Shown: piece after piece, positions 46,498 to 55,596 of the stretch
Layout of the letters: the number at the start of each line of letters is the position of its first letter
How positions within the stretch are numbered: position 1 is the first letter of the stretch
Source of the DNA: Microbacterium yannicii PS01
Lineage (GTDB): Bacteria > Actinomycetota > Actinomycetes > Actinomycetales > Microbacteriaceae
Assembly (NCBI RefSeq): GCF_000304335.1
Contig: NZ_CAJF01000004.1
Location: forward strand, 102,178-166,177
DNA length: 64,000 bases
Direction of reading: 5' to 3'
The notes under the pieces: model-generated
What the model was told of the DNA's origin: nothing
Seen by the model: the letters and a program-made list of their open reading frames with translations, nothing else
Database searches by the model: none
Position numbers and translations under genes: made by a program

Positions 46498-47910
46498 ATG
46501 AGTCCAGCTGGATCCGTCCAGGCGCCTCCGACGACGGCAGGACGATCTCGACTGTCGACTTCCGCGCGGCGATTGTCCGCAACCGCCGCGACATGGTTCC
46601 CGGAACCGGAGGCGCCGGCTTTCCGTGGTGCGGCGAGGATGTGCCTGTTCGGCATCCTGGTCATCGTCGGGACGCTGCTGTCGATGCTGCGGACGCCGAT
46701 GTCTCAGTGGAACACACTGTGGGCAGAAGACGGCGCCGTCTTCCTCGATGCGGCGCTCGCCGGCAGTCCGTGGGCCCTCTTCGAACCGTACGCCGGTTAC
46801 ATGCACCTCGTGCCCCGGTTGGTGATCTCCGTCTGCGCGCTGTTCCCTCTCGAGATCGTACCGGTCGTCGTGACGATCGCTGCGGCCCTCGTGCTGTCGC
46901 TCACCGCGGCCGCCTGCTACCTGTTCCTCGAGACTCGTATCCGCTCCCGGCCCCTGCAGCTGCTGTCCTGGGCCGTCGTCATCGTTGCGCCGATGGCAGG
47001 GGGTGAAGTCGCGAACAACCTGGCCAACCTCCACTGGTTCCTCATGATCGGTGCGGTATGCGCCTTGATCGCCCGGTCGCGCGGAAGGGGCTTCGCGGTC
47101 GTTCAGAGTGTCGTCGTCATCGCAGCCGTGGGCAGCGACCCGCTGGCACTCATGTTCCTGCCCCTGGTCGCGATACGTTGGTTCGCGCTGCGAGGACGCG
47201 GTGATCGGGCGGTGGCCATCGCATTCGGAGCGGCGGCTGTCGTTCAGCTCGGAGTGACACTCGCGGGGTACGTGATGGGTGCGGGCAGGTCATTTGCAGG
47301 ACTGACGCCCACCATCCCGGAGCTCCTGGACTTCTACAGCTATCGGATCGTTCTGAGTGGACTCATCGGCCCGACTGCGGCGCTGGATGCATCCAGGTGG
47401 ATCGGCGTGACGCTCCCAGGAGTCGTCGTCCTCGCGATCTTCACGTTCATGATTCTCGTCTCCTGGCACGAGGTCGGTCCGCGTTACGTCGTTCTCACGC
47501 TGAGCGCCAGCTCCGCGATCTTCTTCGCGATCGTCTTCCGTCTTCAATGGAACGGCGTCGGACCGGCGGGAACCCTCGGCTTCACCTTCGGACAGCGTTA
47601 CGCCGTCCTTCCGGCAGTCCTGTTCCTGATCGCGATGATCGTCGCCGTCGATGCGTTCACTCGCGTGCGCGGGCGAATATCGAAAGTCGTTGCCATAATC
47701 GCGGTTTCGGCTGTGGTGCTCATACCCGCTGCGCGAGATTATCGCTGGGCGGTGCCGAGAGTGGACGCGGTCACTTGGCCTGAGGCGCTGGACGATGGGA
47801 TCGATCAGTGCGACGCGGGATCACGATCGGTCGAGATCCCGATCGCTCCCGTGGGATTCGGGGGGCCCACGCTCGAGTGCGACCTGCTCACCGGAGTCGA
47901 CACCCGCTGA
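46498..47910 (+). CDS. Polytopic membrane protein, GT-C-like, function unknown
   Basis: A 470-residue protein with ten or more membrane helices between residues 50 and 420 and a short soluble C-terminal part. The first extracytoplasmic loop has WNTLWAEDGAVFLDAAL, an acidic E-D-G motif in the position where GT-C glycosyltransferases keep their catalytic acid. I do not recognise the family beyond that. CAGGAG precedes ATG 46498 at good spacing; the frame extends further upstream but without support. It lies near a GtrA gene and a GtrB-like GT2 gene, so it could be a GtrC-type transferase. Confidence 0.68.
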   Translation: MSPAGSVQAPPTTAGRSRLSTSARRLSATAATWFPEPEAPAFRGAARMCLFGILVIVGTLLSMLRTPMSQWNTLWAEDGAVFLDAALAGSPWALFEPYAGYMHLVPRLVISVCALFPLEIVPVVVTIAAALVLSLTAAACYLFLETRIRSRPLQLLSWAVVIVAPMAGGEVANNLANLHWFLMIGAVCALIARSRGRGFAVVQSVVVIAAVGSDPLALMFLPLVAIRWFALRGRGDRAVAIAFGAAAVVQLGVTLAGYVMGAGRSFAGLTPTIPELLDFYSYRIVLSGLIGPTAALDASRWIGVTLPGVVVLAIFTFMILVSWHEVGPRYVVLTLSASSAIFFAIVFRLQWNGVGPAGTLGFTFGQRYAVLPAVLFLIAMIVAVDAFTRVRGRISKVVAIIAVSAVVLIPAARDYRWAVPRVDAVTWPEALDDGIDQCDAGSRSVEIPIAPVGFGGPTLECDLLTGVDTR

Positions 47911-47925
47911 ACCGACCTAGACGTG

Positions 47926-48441
47926 CTACGAACGAGGAGCGGAGTCCTCGTGATGCTCCTCGATGAAGGTGATCGGGTCTTCGCCTGGGGAATGCGGGAA
48001 GACCCACAAGGTGTAGAGGACGTACCGCAATCCAGTCGCCAGAGCCTGCCCGATGAGCGTCCCTGAGATGTTGTCCGCGAGTGGAGTGTCGAAGCCGAGA
48101 ACGTAGCGGGAGAAGCCGAGACAACCGAGCTGGACCAGCACCGCGAGCACGTTCACGACGCCGTAGCGGACCACCTGACCCCAGCTGATCGGAGCCTTCC
48201 TATCGCGATAGGTCAGGAGCTTGTTGCCCGAGTACGTGACGATCAGACCCGCGATGACGGCGATCGTCTTCGCAAGGAGTGGCTCGCTGTGGAGCGGGCC
48301 GCTGCCGCCGGCGAAGACGAGGACGTTGTAGACGACAGCGTCGATGACGAAACCCAAGCCGCCTATGGCCAGAAATATGCCGCCGCGGCGCAGATTCCGG
48401 ATCAAGAAGTCGCGCATGTGAGTCGTATCGGGAAGACGCAT
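47926..48441 (-). CDS. GtrA-family membrane protein, copy 2
   Basis: A 171-residue four-helix GtrA protein: GIFLAIGGLGFVIDAVVYNVLVF, IAVIAGLIVTYSGNKLLTYRDR, YGVVNVLAVLVQLGCLGFSRY and the closing LRYVLYTLWVFP. The C-terminal tail is acidic and His-rich (ITFIEEHHEDSAPRS). An alternative start, ATG 48417, would remove eight residues. Proposed role: flipping of a polyprenyl-phosphate sugar made by a GtrB-like enzyme such as the GT2 at 49532-50293. A strong terminator separates it from the epimerase gene, so it may have its own promoter within the 62-bp gap. Confidence 0.82.
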   Translation of the reverse strand: MRLPDTTHMRDFLIRNLRRGGIFLAIGGLGFVIDAVVYNVLVFAGGSGPLHSEPLLAKTIAVIAGLIVTYSGNKLLTYRDRKAPISWGQVVRYGVVNVLAVLVQLGCLGFSRYVLGFDTPLADNISGTLIGQALATGLRYVLYTLWVFPHSPGEDPITFIEEHHEDSAPRS

Positions 48442-48465
48442 GTGCAGCTCTCAGCGAAAGTGGAG

Positions 48466-48495
48466 CGACGGCGCCGGATTCCTCCGGCGCCGTCG
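48466..48495 (-). terminator. Strong intrinsic-type hairpin after the epimerase gene
   Basis: CGACGGCGCCGGA pairs perfectly with TCCGGCGCCGTCG around a four-base loop, a 13-bp GC stem. On the minus strand it is followed by CTCCACTTT, a weak U-tract. It starts nine bases after the stop of the epimerase gene. Confidence 0.75.
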
Positions 48496-48503
48496 GCTTC
48501 TCT

Positions 48504-49532
48504 CTAGATCGTTCCTTCGGAGATGGCGTTCCGGATCCAAGGGATGACCTCATCGAGCATGTCCTCGAGCGTGGTCGTCGCCTCGAAGCCGAGGACATCC
48601 TTCGCCTTCTGCGTGTCAGGCACACGCTTCTGCACGTCGTACTCGAACGCCGGGTCGCTCACGAGGTTGAGAGGCACGTCCGCACCCTTGATCTTGCGCC
48701 AGATCACCTCGGCCAACTCGACAACTGTGTGCCCCACCGGTGTGGAGATGTTGAAGTCGGTGTTGAGGGCGTCGGGATGATTGAGGCTCAACACGATTCC
48801 TCGAGCGAGATCTCCGCCGTACGTGTAGTGGCGCACCTGATTGCCCTCGCCGAGGATGTGCAGGGGGTCCTGCCCTTTGAGGACCTTCTGCACGAGATCG
48901 GGGACGACGTGGCTCATCGCAAGCTGGACGTTGCCCGAGTGGATCTCGACATCTCCGAGGGCGCGGGATTCCCCGATGCCGACGCAGTTGAACGGGCGCA
49001 GGATCGTGAAGTCGACGTCATACTGCCCCTTCGCGGCGCGCGCGAAGTACTCGACCGCCAGCTTCTGAAATCCGTACGACGACAGCGGCGGCGGCACAAT
49101 CAGCTCGTCGCCCTCCTTGGACGGCCACCGGTCCGTCGACTCGAAGACCATCGACGATGACATGTACGTCACCTTCTTGAGCTTGCCGCCCGCTTTCTTC
49201 ACCGCGATCGCAGCGTCGCAGGATGACGCGATGATGCGCTCATTCGTCGCCAGAAGGTCGTACTGATATGTGTGGAAATAGGAGATGCCACCGATCAGGG
49301 CGGCGCCGGCGATGAAGTGGTCGCAATCCATCAGCAGCTCAGTCATCTTGGCCGTGTCGAGGACGTCGGCGACGACGAGCTCGTAGTTCGGGTTGTCGTC
49401 GTACGACTTCTTCACGGGGCCGTACTTGGAGTAGTTGTCCACGCCGACGACCTCATACCCCTGGCGCAGAAGCTCTTCGACCACATAGCCGCCGATGAAG
49501 CCTGCGGATCCCGTTACGAGGACCTTTTCCAT
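48504..49532 (-). CDS. NAD-dependent sugar epimerase/dehydratase
   Basis: A 342-residue extended short-chain dehydrogenase: VLVTGSAGFIGGYVVEEL (4-21), YMSSSMVFEST (catalytic Ser region), SSYGFQKLAVEYFAR with the Tyr-x3-Lys pair, and RPFNCVGIGE. It acts on a nucleotide sugar; whether it is a 4-epimerase or dehydratase cannot be told. Its ATG overlaps the TAA of the upstream GT2 gene by one base, and a UDP-sugar dehydrogenase precedes that, so the three form an operon that likely makes and uses one unusual, perhaps uronic, sugar. Confidence 0.82.
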   Translation of the reverse strand: MEKVLVTGSAGFIGGYVVEELLRQGYEVVGVDNYSKYGPVKKSYDDNPNYELVVADVLDTAKMTELLMDCDHFIAGAALIGGISYFHTYQYDLLATNERIIASSCDAAIAVKKAGGKLKKVTYMSSSMVFESTDRWPSKEGDELIVPPPLSSYGFQKLAVEYFARAAKGQYDVDFTILRPFNCVGIGESRALGDVEIHSGNVQLAMSHVVPDLVQKVLKGQDPLHILGEGNQVRHYTYGGDLARGIVLSLNHPDALNTDFNISTPVGHTVVELAEVIWRKIKGADVPLNLVSDPAFEYDVQKRVPDTQKAKDVLGFEATTTLEDMLDEVIPWIRNAISEGTI

Positions 49533-50293
49533 TACTTACTTCCCTTCGCGCCTTCCAAGGCGGCTCTTTCGATCTCGGTCAGGGGGAGGGGCTTGCCGAA
49601 TGCGAAGAAGTACCACCGCAGGTACTTCGGAATCCACTTCCGCAACTGGAAGTTGGAGACACCCTCGGTGCGGTCGAGCCAGATCGTCGGCAGTTCCGCC
49701 ACGGGCTGACGCGCCCGGCGAGCCTTGGCGGTGAGCTCAAGCCCGATCTCGAAGCCGTCTCGCGACTGGATTGTGACGGTGCGGACGAATTGAGCGTTGT
49801 ACGCCTTGAAGGAGTTGGTCGCGTCGCGGGTGCCGATGCCTGCGAAAAGGTGCAACGATCGACCGGCAAGGCGGGAGAGCAAGCGCTTGAAGCGCGGCCC
49901 GCCGATTTGTTGCCCGCCCGCCATATAGCGACTGCCGGCTGCGACCACAACGCCACGTTCGACCAGTTCTGTCAGCTCGTCGATCTGACGTGGATCGTCG
50001 CTTCCGTCCGCCATGGTGACGACGACCGTCTCGGCTCTGGCGGTATCGAACCCGTATCGAATCGCCTGAGCCGGACCACGACCGTGCGTGTTGATCACCG
50101 TGCGGATGCGGGGATCGCGTTCAGTGACCGCAGCGACAGCTGGAATCGTGCTGTCGTCGGCGCTGTCGACGACGACGAGAAGTTCGAACGGGTGCTTCAC
50201 GGCGTCCGCGACCTTCGACAGGTACGGAAGGATCGCATCGCCCTCGTTGTACGCGGGAACGACGATGGAGACGCGGGGTGTCGCGTCGCTCAA
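49532..50293 (-). CDS. GT2 glycosyltransferase, polyprenyl-phosphate sugar synthase type
   Basis: About 253 residues with SIVVPAYNEGDAILPYLSKVADAV, LLVVVDSADDSTIPAV, GRGPAQAIRYGF and TMADGSDDPRQI (DxD-like metal site), and a SRYMAGGQQIGGPRFKRLLSR stretch typical of DPM1/GtrB enzymes. I chose TTG 50293, which overlaps the dehydrogenase stop (TTGA) and has AGGGAG upstream; the alternative GTG 50323 would reach 34 bases into that gene. It could load the sugar made by the flanking enzymes onto lipid for the GtrA copy 2 protein. Confidence 0.82.
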   Translation of the reverse strand: MSDATPRVSIVVPAYNEGDAILPYLSKVADAVKHPFELLVVVDSADDSTIPAVAAVTERDPRIRTVINTHGRGPAQAIRYGFDTARAETVVVTMADGSDDPRQIDELTELVERGVVVAAGSRYMAGGQQIGGPRFKRLLSRLAGRSLHLFAGIGTRDATNSFKAYNAQFVRTVTIQSRDGFEIGLELTAKARRARQPVAELPTIWLDRTEGVSNFQLRKWIPKYLRWYFFAFGKPLPLTEIERAALEGAKGSK

Positions 50294-51501
50294 ATCAAGG
50301 CTCCCTGTCCGAGCAGGTTCCACACGTCGGCAACGGGCTTGTCCGTCGTGAGGTTCTGGTACTCCCGATGGGGTGTAGCGATGATCAGGATGTCGCTGCG
50401 TTCGAGAACCTCGTCCAGCGGAAGAAGGTTCGGATCGATGTCGGACGGAACGTACGGGTCCGTGGTCAGGACTTCCCGCGCTTTGAACCGCAGAACACGC
50501 TGAAGCTTGTAAGAGAGGCTCGAGCGGATGTCGTCGGATCCGGCCTTGAAGGCCATACCGAGCACGCCGACCGTCTTGGTCGACAAGTCATGTGACTTCT
50601 CGAGCTGGCTCGCCACGTACAGGGGAAGTCCTTCGTTGACCAGCATCGCCGAGTGACCGAGCTGGAACGTGTTGTCGCTGAAGGCAGCGAGTTGCATGGT
50701 GTCCTTGAAGAGGCAAGGCCCTGCCGCGAATCCCGGGCCCGGCATGTCCTGGGCCCGCGGATAGTCGTGTGTCAGACCGGCGCGAATACGCTCGAAGTCC
50801 AGTCCCTTGGAGTTGGCCATCATGTAGAACTGGTTGACCGCCGCGAACTTGATGTACCGCCACGTGTTCGTGAAGAGTTTTGCGAGCTCTGCCTCTTCGG
50901 GAGTGAGTTCGACGATCGACTCAGTCAGAGTGCCGAACAGGGCACCGGCGCGCTTGATCGACTTCTCGTCGTACCCCGAAACGATCTGGGGGAGCTCGAA
51001 GAGCTCAGTCATCGCTCGATGCTCGGCGATGCGCTCCGGGCAGAAGGCGATGTCGACGTCCAGCCCGCGACCAGCCAACATGTCGCGCACGAGCGCTGTG
51101 ACGCCAGGATATATCGTGCTTCGCAGTGCGATCAGTTGACCGTCCTGGAAGAAGGGAGCACAAGTGGAGAGCGCCCGGGGTATCGCGTTCGGATCCGGAT
51201 TCAGGTGCTCATCGACCGGCGTTCCGATGACGACGACGACATTTTCCGCGGTGCCCACGACGGCGGGGTCGGTGGACGCGGTGAGCATTCCCGATGCCAC
51301 CACATCTCTCAAGATCTCGTCGGCGCCCGGTTCGATGAACGGCATGCGCGCTCCCCGGATCTGTTCCACGGCGCGCTGAGAGACGTCATACACGATCGTG
51401 CGTTGCCCACGACTGGCGAGTGCTATCGCGAGGGGGAGACCGACATGCCCCCCGCCGCCGACCACGACGACATCGTTCTGGAACACCATGGGTGCGCTCA
51501 C
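50290..51501 (-). CDS. UDP-sugar 6-dehydrogenase (UDP-ManNAc/UDP-glucose dehydrogenase family)
   Basis: A 403-residue NAD-dependent enzyme that oxidises C6 of a UDP-sugar to the uronic acid. The N-terminal Rossmann motif is VVVVGGGGHVGLPLAIALA, the middle helix region has LTPEEAELAKLFTNTWRYIKFA, and the catalytic Cys lies in GPGFAAGPCLFKD. The C-terminal domain has VGVLGMAFKAGSDDIRSS. The pattern is nearer to UDP-N-acetylmannosaminuronate dehydrogenase (WecC-like) than to UDP-glucose dehydrogenase, but this is not decisive. GTG 51501, with GAGAGGG before it, is preferred to the frame opening at 51564. First gene of the operon with the GT2 and epimerase. Confidence 0.87.
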   Translation of the reverse strand: MSAPMVFQNDVVVVGGGGHVGLPLAIALASRGQRTIVYDVSQRAVEQIRGARMPFIEPGADEILRDVVASGMLTASTDPAVVGTAENVVVVIGTPVDEHLNPDPNAIPRALSTCAPFFQDGQLIALRSTIYPGVTALVRDMLAGRGLDVDIAFCPERIAEHRAMTELFELPQIVSGYDEKSIKRAGALFGTLTESIVELTPEEAELAKLFTNTWRYIKFAAVNQFYMMANSKGLDFERIRAGLTHDYPRAQDMPGPGFAAGPCLFKDTMQLAAFSDNTFQLGHSAMLVNEGLPLYVASQLEKSHDLSTKTVGVLGMAFKAGSDDIRSSLSYKLQRVLRFKAREVLTTDPYVPSDIDPNLLPLDEVLERSDILIIATPHREYQNLTTDKPVADVWNLLGQGALI

Positions 51502-51619
51502 CTGACCCTCTCTCAACAACCAAGCAAGCGTACTTGATCTCGCCGCATCGCCAGACTTCACCATCGGAGGCGTCGTTGGATCAGGCGGTGCCGAGGAATC
51601 AGCTCGGGTGCGGCGGAAC

Positions 51620-51625
51620 TAGGAT
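51620..51625 (+). promoter_or_regulatory. Leaderless -10 element for exporter permease 2
   Basis: TAGGAT, six bases (CGAATC), then GTG 51632. Confidence 0.6.
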
Positions 51626-51631
51626 CGAATC

Positions 51632-52429
51632 GTGACCACAGCCGCCGTCGGCGCCCCCGGATCGCCCCGGCGCTACCTTCACTCGCTGTGGCTGCTGTCA
51701 GCGCGCGACCTCAAGGTGCGGTACGCGACGAGCGCGCTCGGATACCTCTGGTCGATCCTCGATCCGCTCGTTATGAGTGCTATCTACTGGTTCGTGTTCA
51801 CGCAGATCTTTCAGCGCACGGTCGGCCACGAGCCGTACATCGTGTTCCTCATCACGGCTCTGCTCCCGTGGGTGTGGTTCAACTCCGCGGTGTCGGACTT
51901 CACGCGTGCCTTCAGCAAGGACGCTCGACTGGTCCGGTCAACGGCGATTCCGCGGACGATCTGGGTCAACCGGATCGTGCTCTCGAAGGGCATCGAGTTC
52001 CTCTGTTCGCTGCCGGTGCTTGTCCTCTTCATCGTGTTCTCGCGGCCCTTCGTGGAGCTCAACTGGGGGCTGCTCCTCTTCCCGGTCGCGATCGTGCTGC
52101 AGACGGTGCTGCTGGTCGGACTCGGACTGCTGGTCGCGCCTCTGTGTGTCCTCTGGAGCGACCTCGAACGCACGACCAAGCTCATCCTGCGGGCCCTCTT
52201 CTATGCCTCGCCGGTGATCTACGGCGTCTCCGACCTTCCGGGGGCATTCGAGACTCTCGCGGCGTTCAATCCGCTCGCCGGCATCTTCGCCCTCTACCGA
52301 GTGGGTTTCTTCCCCGAGGAGTTCGATCCCTGGGTGATCGCGATCGGCGCGGTCACGAGCTTCGGGTTCCTCGCCCTCGGCATTGTCGTGTTCCGACGCC
52401 TCGAGCGTCCGATGCTGAAGGAGCTGTGA
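51632..52429 (+). CDS. ABC-type polysaccharide exporter permease 2 (Wzm)
   Basis: A 265-residue ABC-2 permease with the interface helix LLSARDLKVRYATSALGYLWSILDPL (20-45), six membrane helices, FSKDARLVRSTAIPRTIWVN and the closing FNPLAGIFALYRVGFF. It pairs with the overlapping ATPase gene. With the GlfT1-like gene beside it, the trio matches the M. tuberculosis Rv3781-Rv3783 set, where the transporter is thought to export lipid-linked galactan. It differs clearly from permease 1 at 36652-37572. Confidence 0.9.
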   Translation: MTTAAVGAPGSPRRYLHSLWLLSARDLKVRYATSALGYLWSILDPLVMSAIYWFVFTQIFQRTVGHEPYIVFLITALLPWVWFNSAVSDFTRAFSKDARLVRSTAIPRTIWVNRIVLSKGIEFLCSLPVLVLFIVFSRPFVELNWGLLLFPVAIVLQTVLLVGLGLLVAPLCVLWSDLERTTKLILRALFYASPVIYGVSDLPGAFETLAAFNPLAGIFALYRVGFFPEEFDPWVIAIGAVTSFGFLALGIVVFRRLERPMLKEL

Positions 52430-53175
52430 TGGGCACCGATCTTGCGATCGAGGTCCGCGACCTCGGGGTGCGCTTCCGCCGCAACCGCCGAGGCCGACGT
52501 AACGTCAAGGACCTCTTCTCCGATTCTTCGCGCCGATCCAAGCCCGACGAGTTCTGGGCGCTTCGCAACGTCACGTTCGATGTGACGCCAGGCGAATCGA
52601 TCGGCGTCGTCGGGCGGAATGGGCAGGGCAAGTCGACGCTGCTCAAGCTCGTCGCCGGCGTGCTTCTGCCCGACGAGGGCAAGGTCACCGTGCACGGAGG
52701 GGTTGCGCCCCTCATCGAGATCACGGGCGGTTTCGTCGGTGATCTCACCGTGCGAGAGAACGTCCGCCTCACATCGGGACTGCACGGGATGTCGAAAGCC
52801 GAGGTCTCCCGCCGGTTCGACGGCATCATCGACTTCGCCGAACTCGCCGACTTCGTCGACACTCCTTACAAGCATCTCAGCAACGGCATGAAGGTTCGGT
52901 TGGCGTTCTCCGTCGTCTCACAGCTCGAGGAGCCGATCCTGCTCGTCGACGAGGTGCTCGCGGTCGGTGACAAGGCCTTCCGTGAGAAGTGCTATCGGCG
53001 CATCGATGAGCTGCTCGCCGACGGCCGCACGCTGTTCTTCGTCTCGCACAGCGAGCGAGATCTGCGCCGGTTCTGCACCCGCGGCCTGTATCTCGACAAG
53101 CACCGTCTCGCCATGGACGGCTCGATCGGCGAAGTGCTCGATCGCTACAACTCCGATCATCCCACCGGAGTCTGA
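52429..53175 (+). CDS. ABC-type polysaccharide exporter ATPase 2 (Wzt, short form)
   Basis: A 248-residue ATPase with Walker A GRNGQGKST (62-70), signature LSNGMKVRLAFS, Walker B ILLVDEVLAVGDK and switch FFVSHSERD. It stops at about residue 245, so it has no C-terminal glycan-recognition domain, unlike the ATPase at 37572-38780. This is the form found with galactan export in mycobacteria. The ATG overlaps the permease stop by one base. The GlfT1-like gene converges from the other side, stop to stop, three bases away. Confidence 0.92.
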   Translation: MGTDLAIEVRDLGVRFRRNRRGRRNVKDLFSDSSRRSKPDEFWALRNVTFDVTPGESIGVVGRNGQGKSTLLKLVAGVLLPDEGKVTVHGGVAPLIEITGGFVGDLTVRENVRLTSGLHGMSKAEVSRRFDGIIDFAELADFVDTPYKHLSNGMKVRLAFSVVSQLEEPILLVDEVLAVGDKAFREKCYRRIDELLADGRTLFFVSHSERDLRRFCTRGLYLDKHRLAMDGSIGEVLDRYNSDHPTGV

Positions 53176-53178
53176 GCG

Positions 53179-54165
53179 TCAAGCCTCCGCTGCGGCGACC
53201 TCAAGCGGCGGCATCGGCTGCCACGCGGCATCCTTCGCGATCTTCCGGCCGTCTTTCAACCCCCGGAACAGGTTCGACGTGCCGCGCACGGTCCGCTCGA
53301 CGAAGAGGAGCCGGATGAGCTCCTTGCCGAACGTCAGCGCGGTGCCGAGCCCGAACAGCACCGGGTTGTAGACGCCGAGCGAGCGGTAGTAGCGCTTGAT
53401 GATCGCGCGGTTGCGCATGATGTAGTACCGGTACGCGTTGCTCGAGGCGTTCATGTGCCGGATGCCCATGTCCCACTGCTTGATCTCGCGGGTTCGGCGC
53501 AGCACGAACTCGTCGACGATCACCGACGTCGTCTTCCGCGAGGCCAGCCAGCCGTACGTCTGGTCGTCCCAGTAGATGAAGAAGCGCGGATCGGGGAGGC
53601 CGATCTGCTTCACGATGTCGCGGTGGATGAACATGCCCTCGAAGCAGCCGGAGTTCATCGGCTTGTACCCGGACGAGTCGAAGGATGCCGGGGCGAAGGG
53701 GATCGGGATCCCCATGCGCTCGGCGATGCGGTACTGCCAGTAGAACTCGCTGCCGTCGTAGTCGTAGCGACGGCCCTGGATGCTCTGGAACCGCGGCGCC
53801 CACTTGCCCATCTTGGCCAGCCCGTCGTCGATGACCTCGACGTCGTCGTCCATGAGCCAGATCCACTCCGAGCCGAGCTCGTACGCGACCCGCATGCCCT
53901 CGCTGAATCCGCCGGATCCACCCGTGTTCGTCTCCATACGGCGGTAGACGAGCTCGGTGTCACCGAGGCGCTCGCGATAGGACTCCACGACGTCGGTCGT
54001 GTCGTCGGTCGAGGCGTTGTCGATCACGACCACATGGCCGGGCTTCGGATCCATGGCGACGATGCTTGCGAGAAGGCGCGTCAGCAGGCCCGAGCGGTTG
54101 TAAGTGACGACCGCGATGGTGGCGGTCGCCGGGTCGAACGCAGCAGCAGACGGAACGTGGGTCAC
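53179..54165 (-). CDS. GT2 glycosyltransferase, GlfT1-like galactofuranosyltransferase
   Basis: A 328-residue GT-A enzyme: TIAVVTYNRSGLLTRLLASI, VVVIDNASTDDTTDVV, ETNTGGSGGFSEGMRVA and the metal motif WLMDDDVE (Asp106-108). The GGSGGF block followed by DDD is also found in the GlfT2-like protein in this window. In M. tuberculosis GlfT1 starts the galactan on the rhamnose linker and lies between the two Rv3781/Rv3783 transporter genes; here the GlfT1-like gene is next to the matching transporter. A rhamnosyltransferase is the main alternative. The start is a GTG; a TAGGCT/TAGGGT pair about 55 bases upstream may be its promoter. Confidence 0.75.
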   Translation of the reverse strand: MTHVPSAAAFDPATATIAVVTYNRSGLLTRLLASIVAMDPKPGHVVVIDNASTDDTTDVVESYRERLGDTELVYRRMETNTGGSGGFSEGMRVAYELGSEWIWLMDDDVEVIDDGLAKMGKWAPRFQSIQGRRYDYDGSEFYWQYRIAERMGIPIPFAPASFDSSGYKPMNSGCFEGMFIHRDIVKQIGLPDPRFFIYWDDQTYGWLASRKTTSVIVDEFVLRRTREIKQWDMGIRHMNASSNAYRYYIMRNRAIIKRYYRSLGVYNPVLFGLGTALTFGKELIRLLFVERTVRGTSNLFRGLKDGRKIAKDAAWQPMPPLEVAAAEA

Positions 54166-54222
54166 GGGGGAGTTCTCCGGGAACGGGGCGACGGGCGCCG
54201 AGGCGTCGGGCCGGAGAGAAGC

Positions 54223-55596
54223 CTACCCTGCCGTCCCGTCGGGAGCCTGAGCGCCCGGCGACGGCGGCGTGCCCGAGCCGCCCGGCACATGAGGCAGGCC
54301 CTGGCCCCCGGCATCCGTTCGCGAATCGATGCGCTCGCGCCACGACCGCGACTGGCCGGCGCGCACCGCGCACAGCACGAGCATCATCCAACCGAGGCCC
54401 GACAGGGTGAAGCTCTCGAACATCGAGTCGACCATGAGCGCGACGAGGATCAGCGGCGTCCACGCGTAGACGACGGAGCGTCGCTCGCTCGCCACCAGCC
54501 ACGACCGCACCAGCGCGAGACCGGCGAGACCGACGAAGAGCACGAGCCCGACCCAGCCGAGCTGAACCAGCACGTCGAAGAAGGCGTTCAGCCCGGTGGC
54601 GTGCGTGGAGTCGAGCTGGAAGTTGATGGCGTTGAAGGGGAACTCCCGCGGCGCCCACGGGCCGTACCAACCCCAGCCGTGGACGGGGCGGAAGCGCGAC
54701 ATGTCGACCATCACGTTCCACAGGTCCACGCGCATCGAGAAGTCGCTGCCGGCGCCGAGGACGGCGATGATCGGATGCCGCGCCAGGTAGCCGACGAAGA
54801 CGCCCACGACGACGAGCGCACCCAGCGCGAGCTGGAGGCCTGCCCGGCGCTCGGGCCGCGTGTGACGCACCCACGCCAGCGCCGCCACGGCCAGTCCGAC
54901 CCCCAGCGCGAGCACGAGCACCGTGGGGGAGTCGCTGAAGGCGGCGAGGCCGCCGGCCAGGACGACCGAGGCGATCGACAGCCCGGGGCGCACCGACTGC
55001 GTGCGGTACTCGATCAGGAAGGTGATGAGGGCCAGCACCGCGACGAAGCCGAGCAGGTTGCGCGTGCCGAAGACGCCCTGGATCGGTCCGAGCTGGGCGA
55101 GGTTTCCCTGCACACCGAGGAACGGGATCGGGACGTCGAGCAGCACACCCGAGAGCACCTCGACGATCAGCGACGCCGCCAGCAGGACCCGGAGCACATC
55201 GCCGAGTGCGCGAACCGTCTGCAGCGTGTCGCGGATGTGGCCGATCACCACGGCGAGGATTGCCAGGGCCGCCGTCGACACCCAGCTCCAGAGCGACGAC
55301 GAAACGTCGGAGCTCCAGAACACGCTCGCGAACGCCCACGCGACGAACATCAGGACGGTGGTGGGTACGAGGCGGAGCAGCGAGATCTCCTGCCGGCGGA
55401 CGATGAGCACTCCGACGCCCAGGGCGACCAGGCCGGCCACGATCGTCACGTAGGTCACCTGTCCGGCCACCCGCTCGATCAGCCGCGACGAGAACACGGC
55501 ACCGAGCACCGCCAGCGTGTAGGCGCGGGCGAAGGATGCCGAGGCCAGCAGCGTCACGAGCCATCCCGGCTGCGCGGCACGGGCCGACGAGCTCAC
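54223..55596 (-). CDS. O-antigen polymerase/ligase family membrane protein 1 (Wzy/WaaL)
   Basis: A 457-residue protein with about 11-12 membrane helices and the Wzy_C-type motif SDFSMRVDLWNVMVDMSRFRPVHGWGWYGPWAP in the large extracytoplasmic loop, where the Arg and His/Gly-Trp residues are conserved in ligases and polymerases. It should polymerise glycan repeat units or transfer finished chains outside the membrane. The C-terminal 45 residues are a Gly/Pro-rich cytoplasmic tail. Its ATG overlaps the stop of a paralogue by four bases, so the two are made together. Confidence 0.85.
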   Translation of the reverse strand: MSSSARAAQPGWLVTLLASASFARAYTLAVLGAVFSSRLIERVAGQVTYVTIVAGLVALGVGVLIVRRQEISLLRLVPTTVLMFVAWAFASVFWSSDVSSSLWSWVSTAALAILAVVIGHIRDTLQTVRALGDVLRVLLAASLIVEVLSGVLLDVPIPFLGVQGNLAQLGPIQGVFGTRNLLGFVAVLALITFLIEYRTQSVRPGLSIASVVLAGGLAAFSDSPTVLVLALGVGLAVAALAWVRHTRPERRAGLQLALGALVVVGVFVGYLARHPIIAVLGAGSDFSMRVDLWNVMVDMSRFRPVHGWGWYGPWAPREFPFNAINFQLDSTHATGLNAFFDVLVQLGWVGLVLFVGLAGLALVRSWLVASERRSVVYAWTPLILVALMVDSMFESFTLSGLGWMMLVLCAVRAGQSRSWRERIDSRTDAGGQGLPHVPGGSGTPPSPGAQAPDGTAG

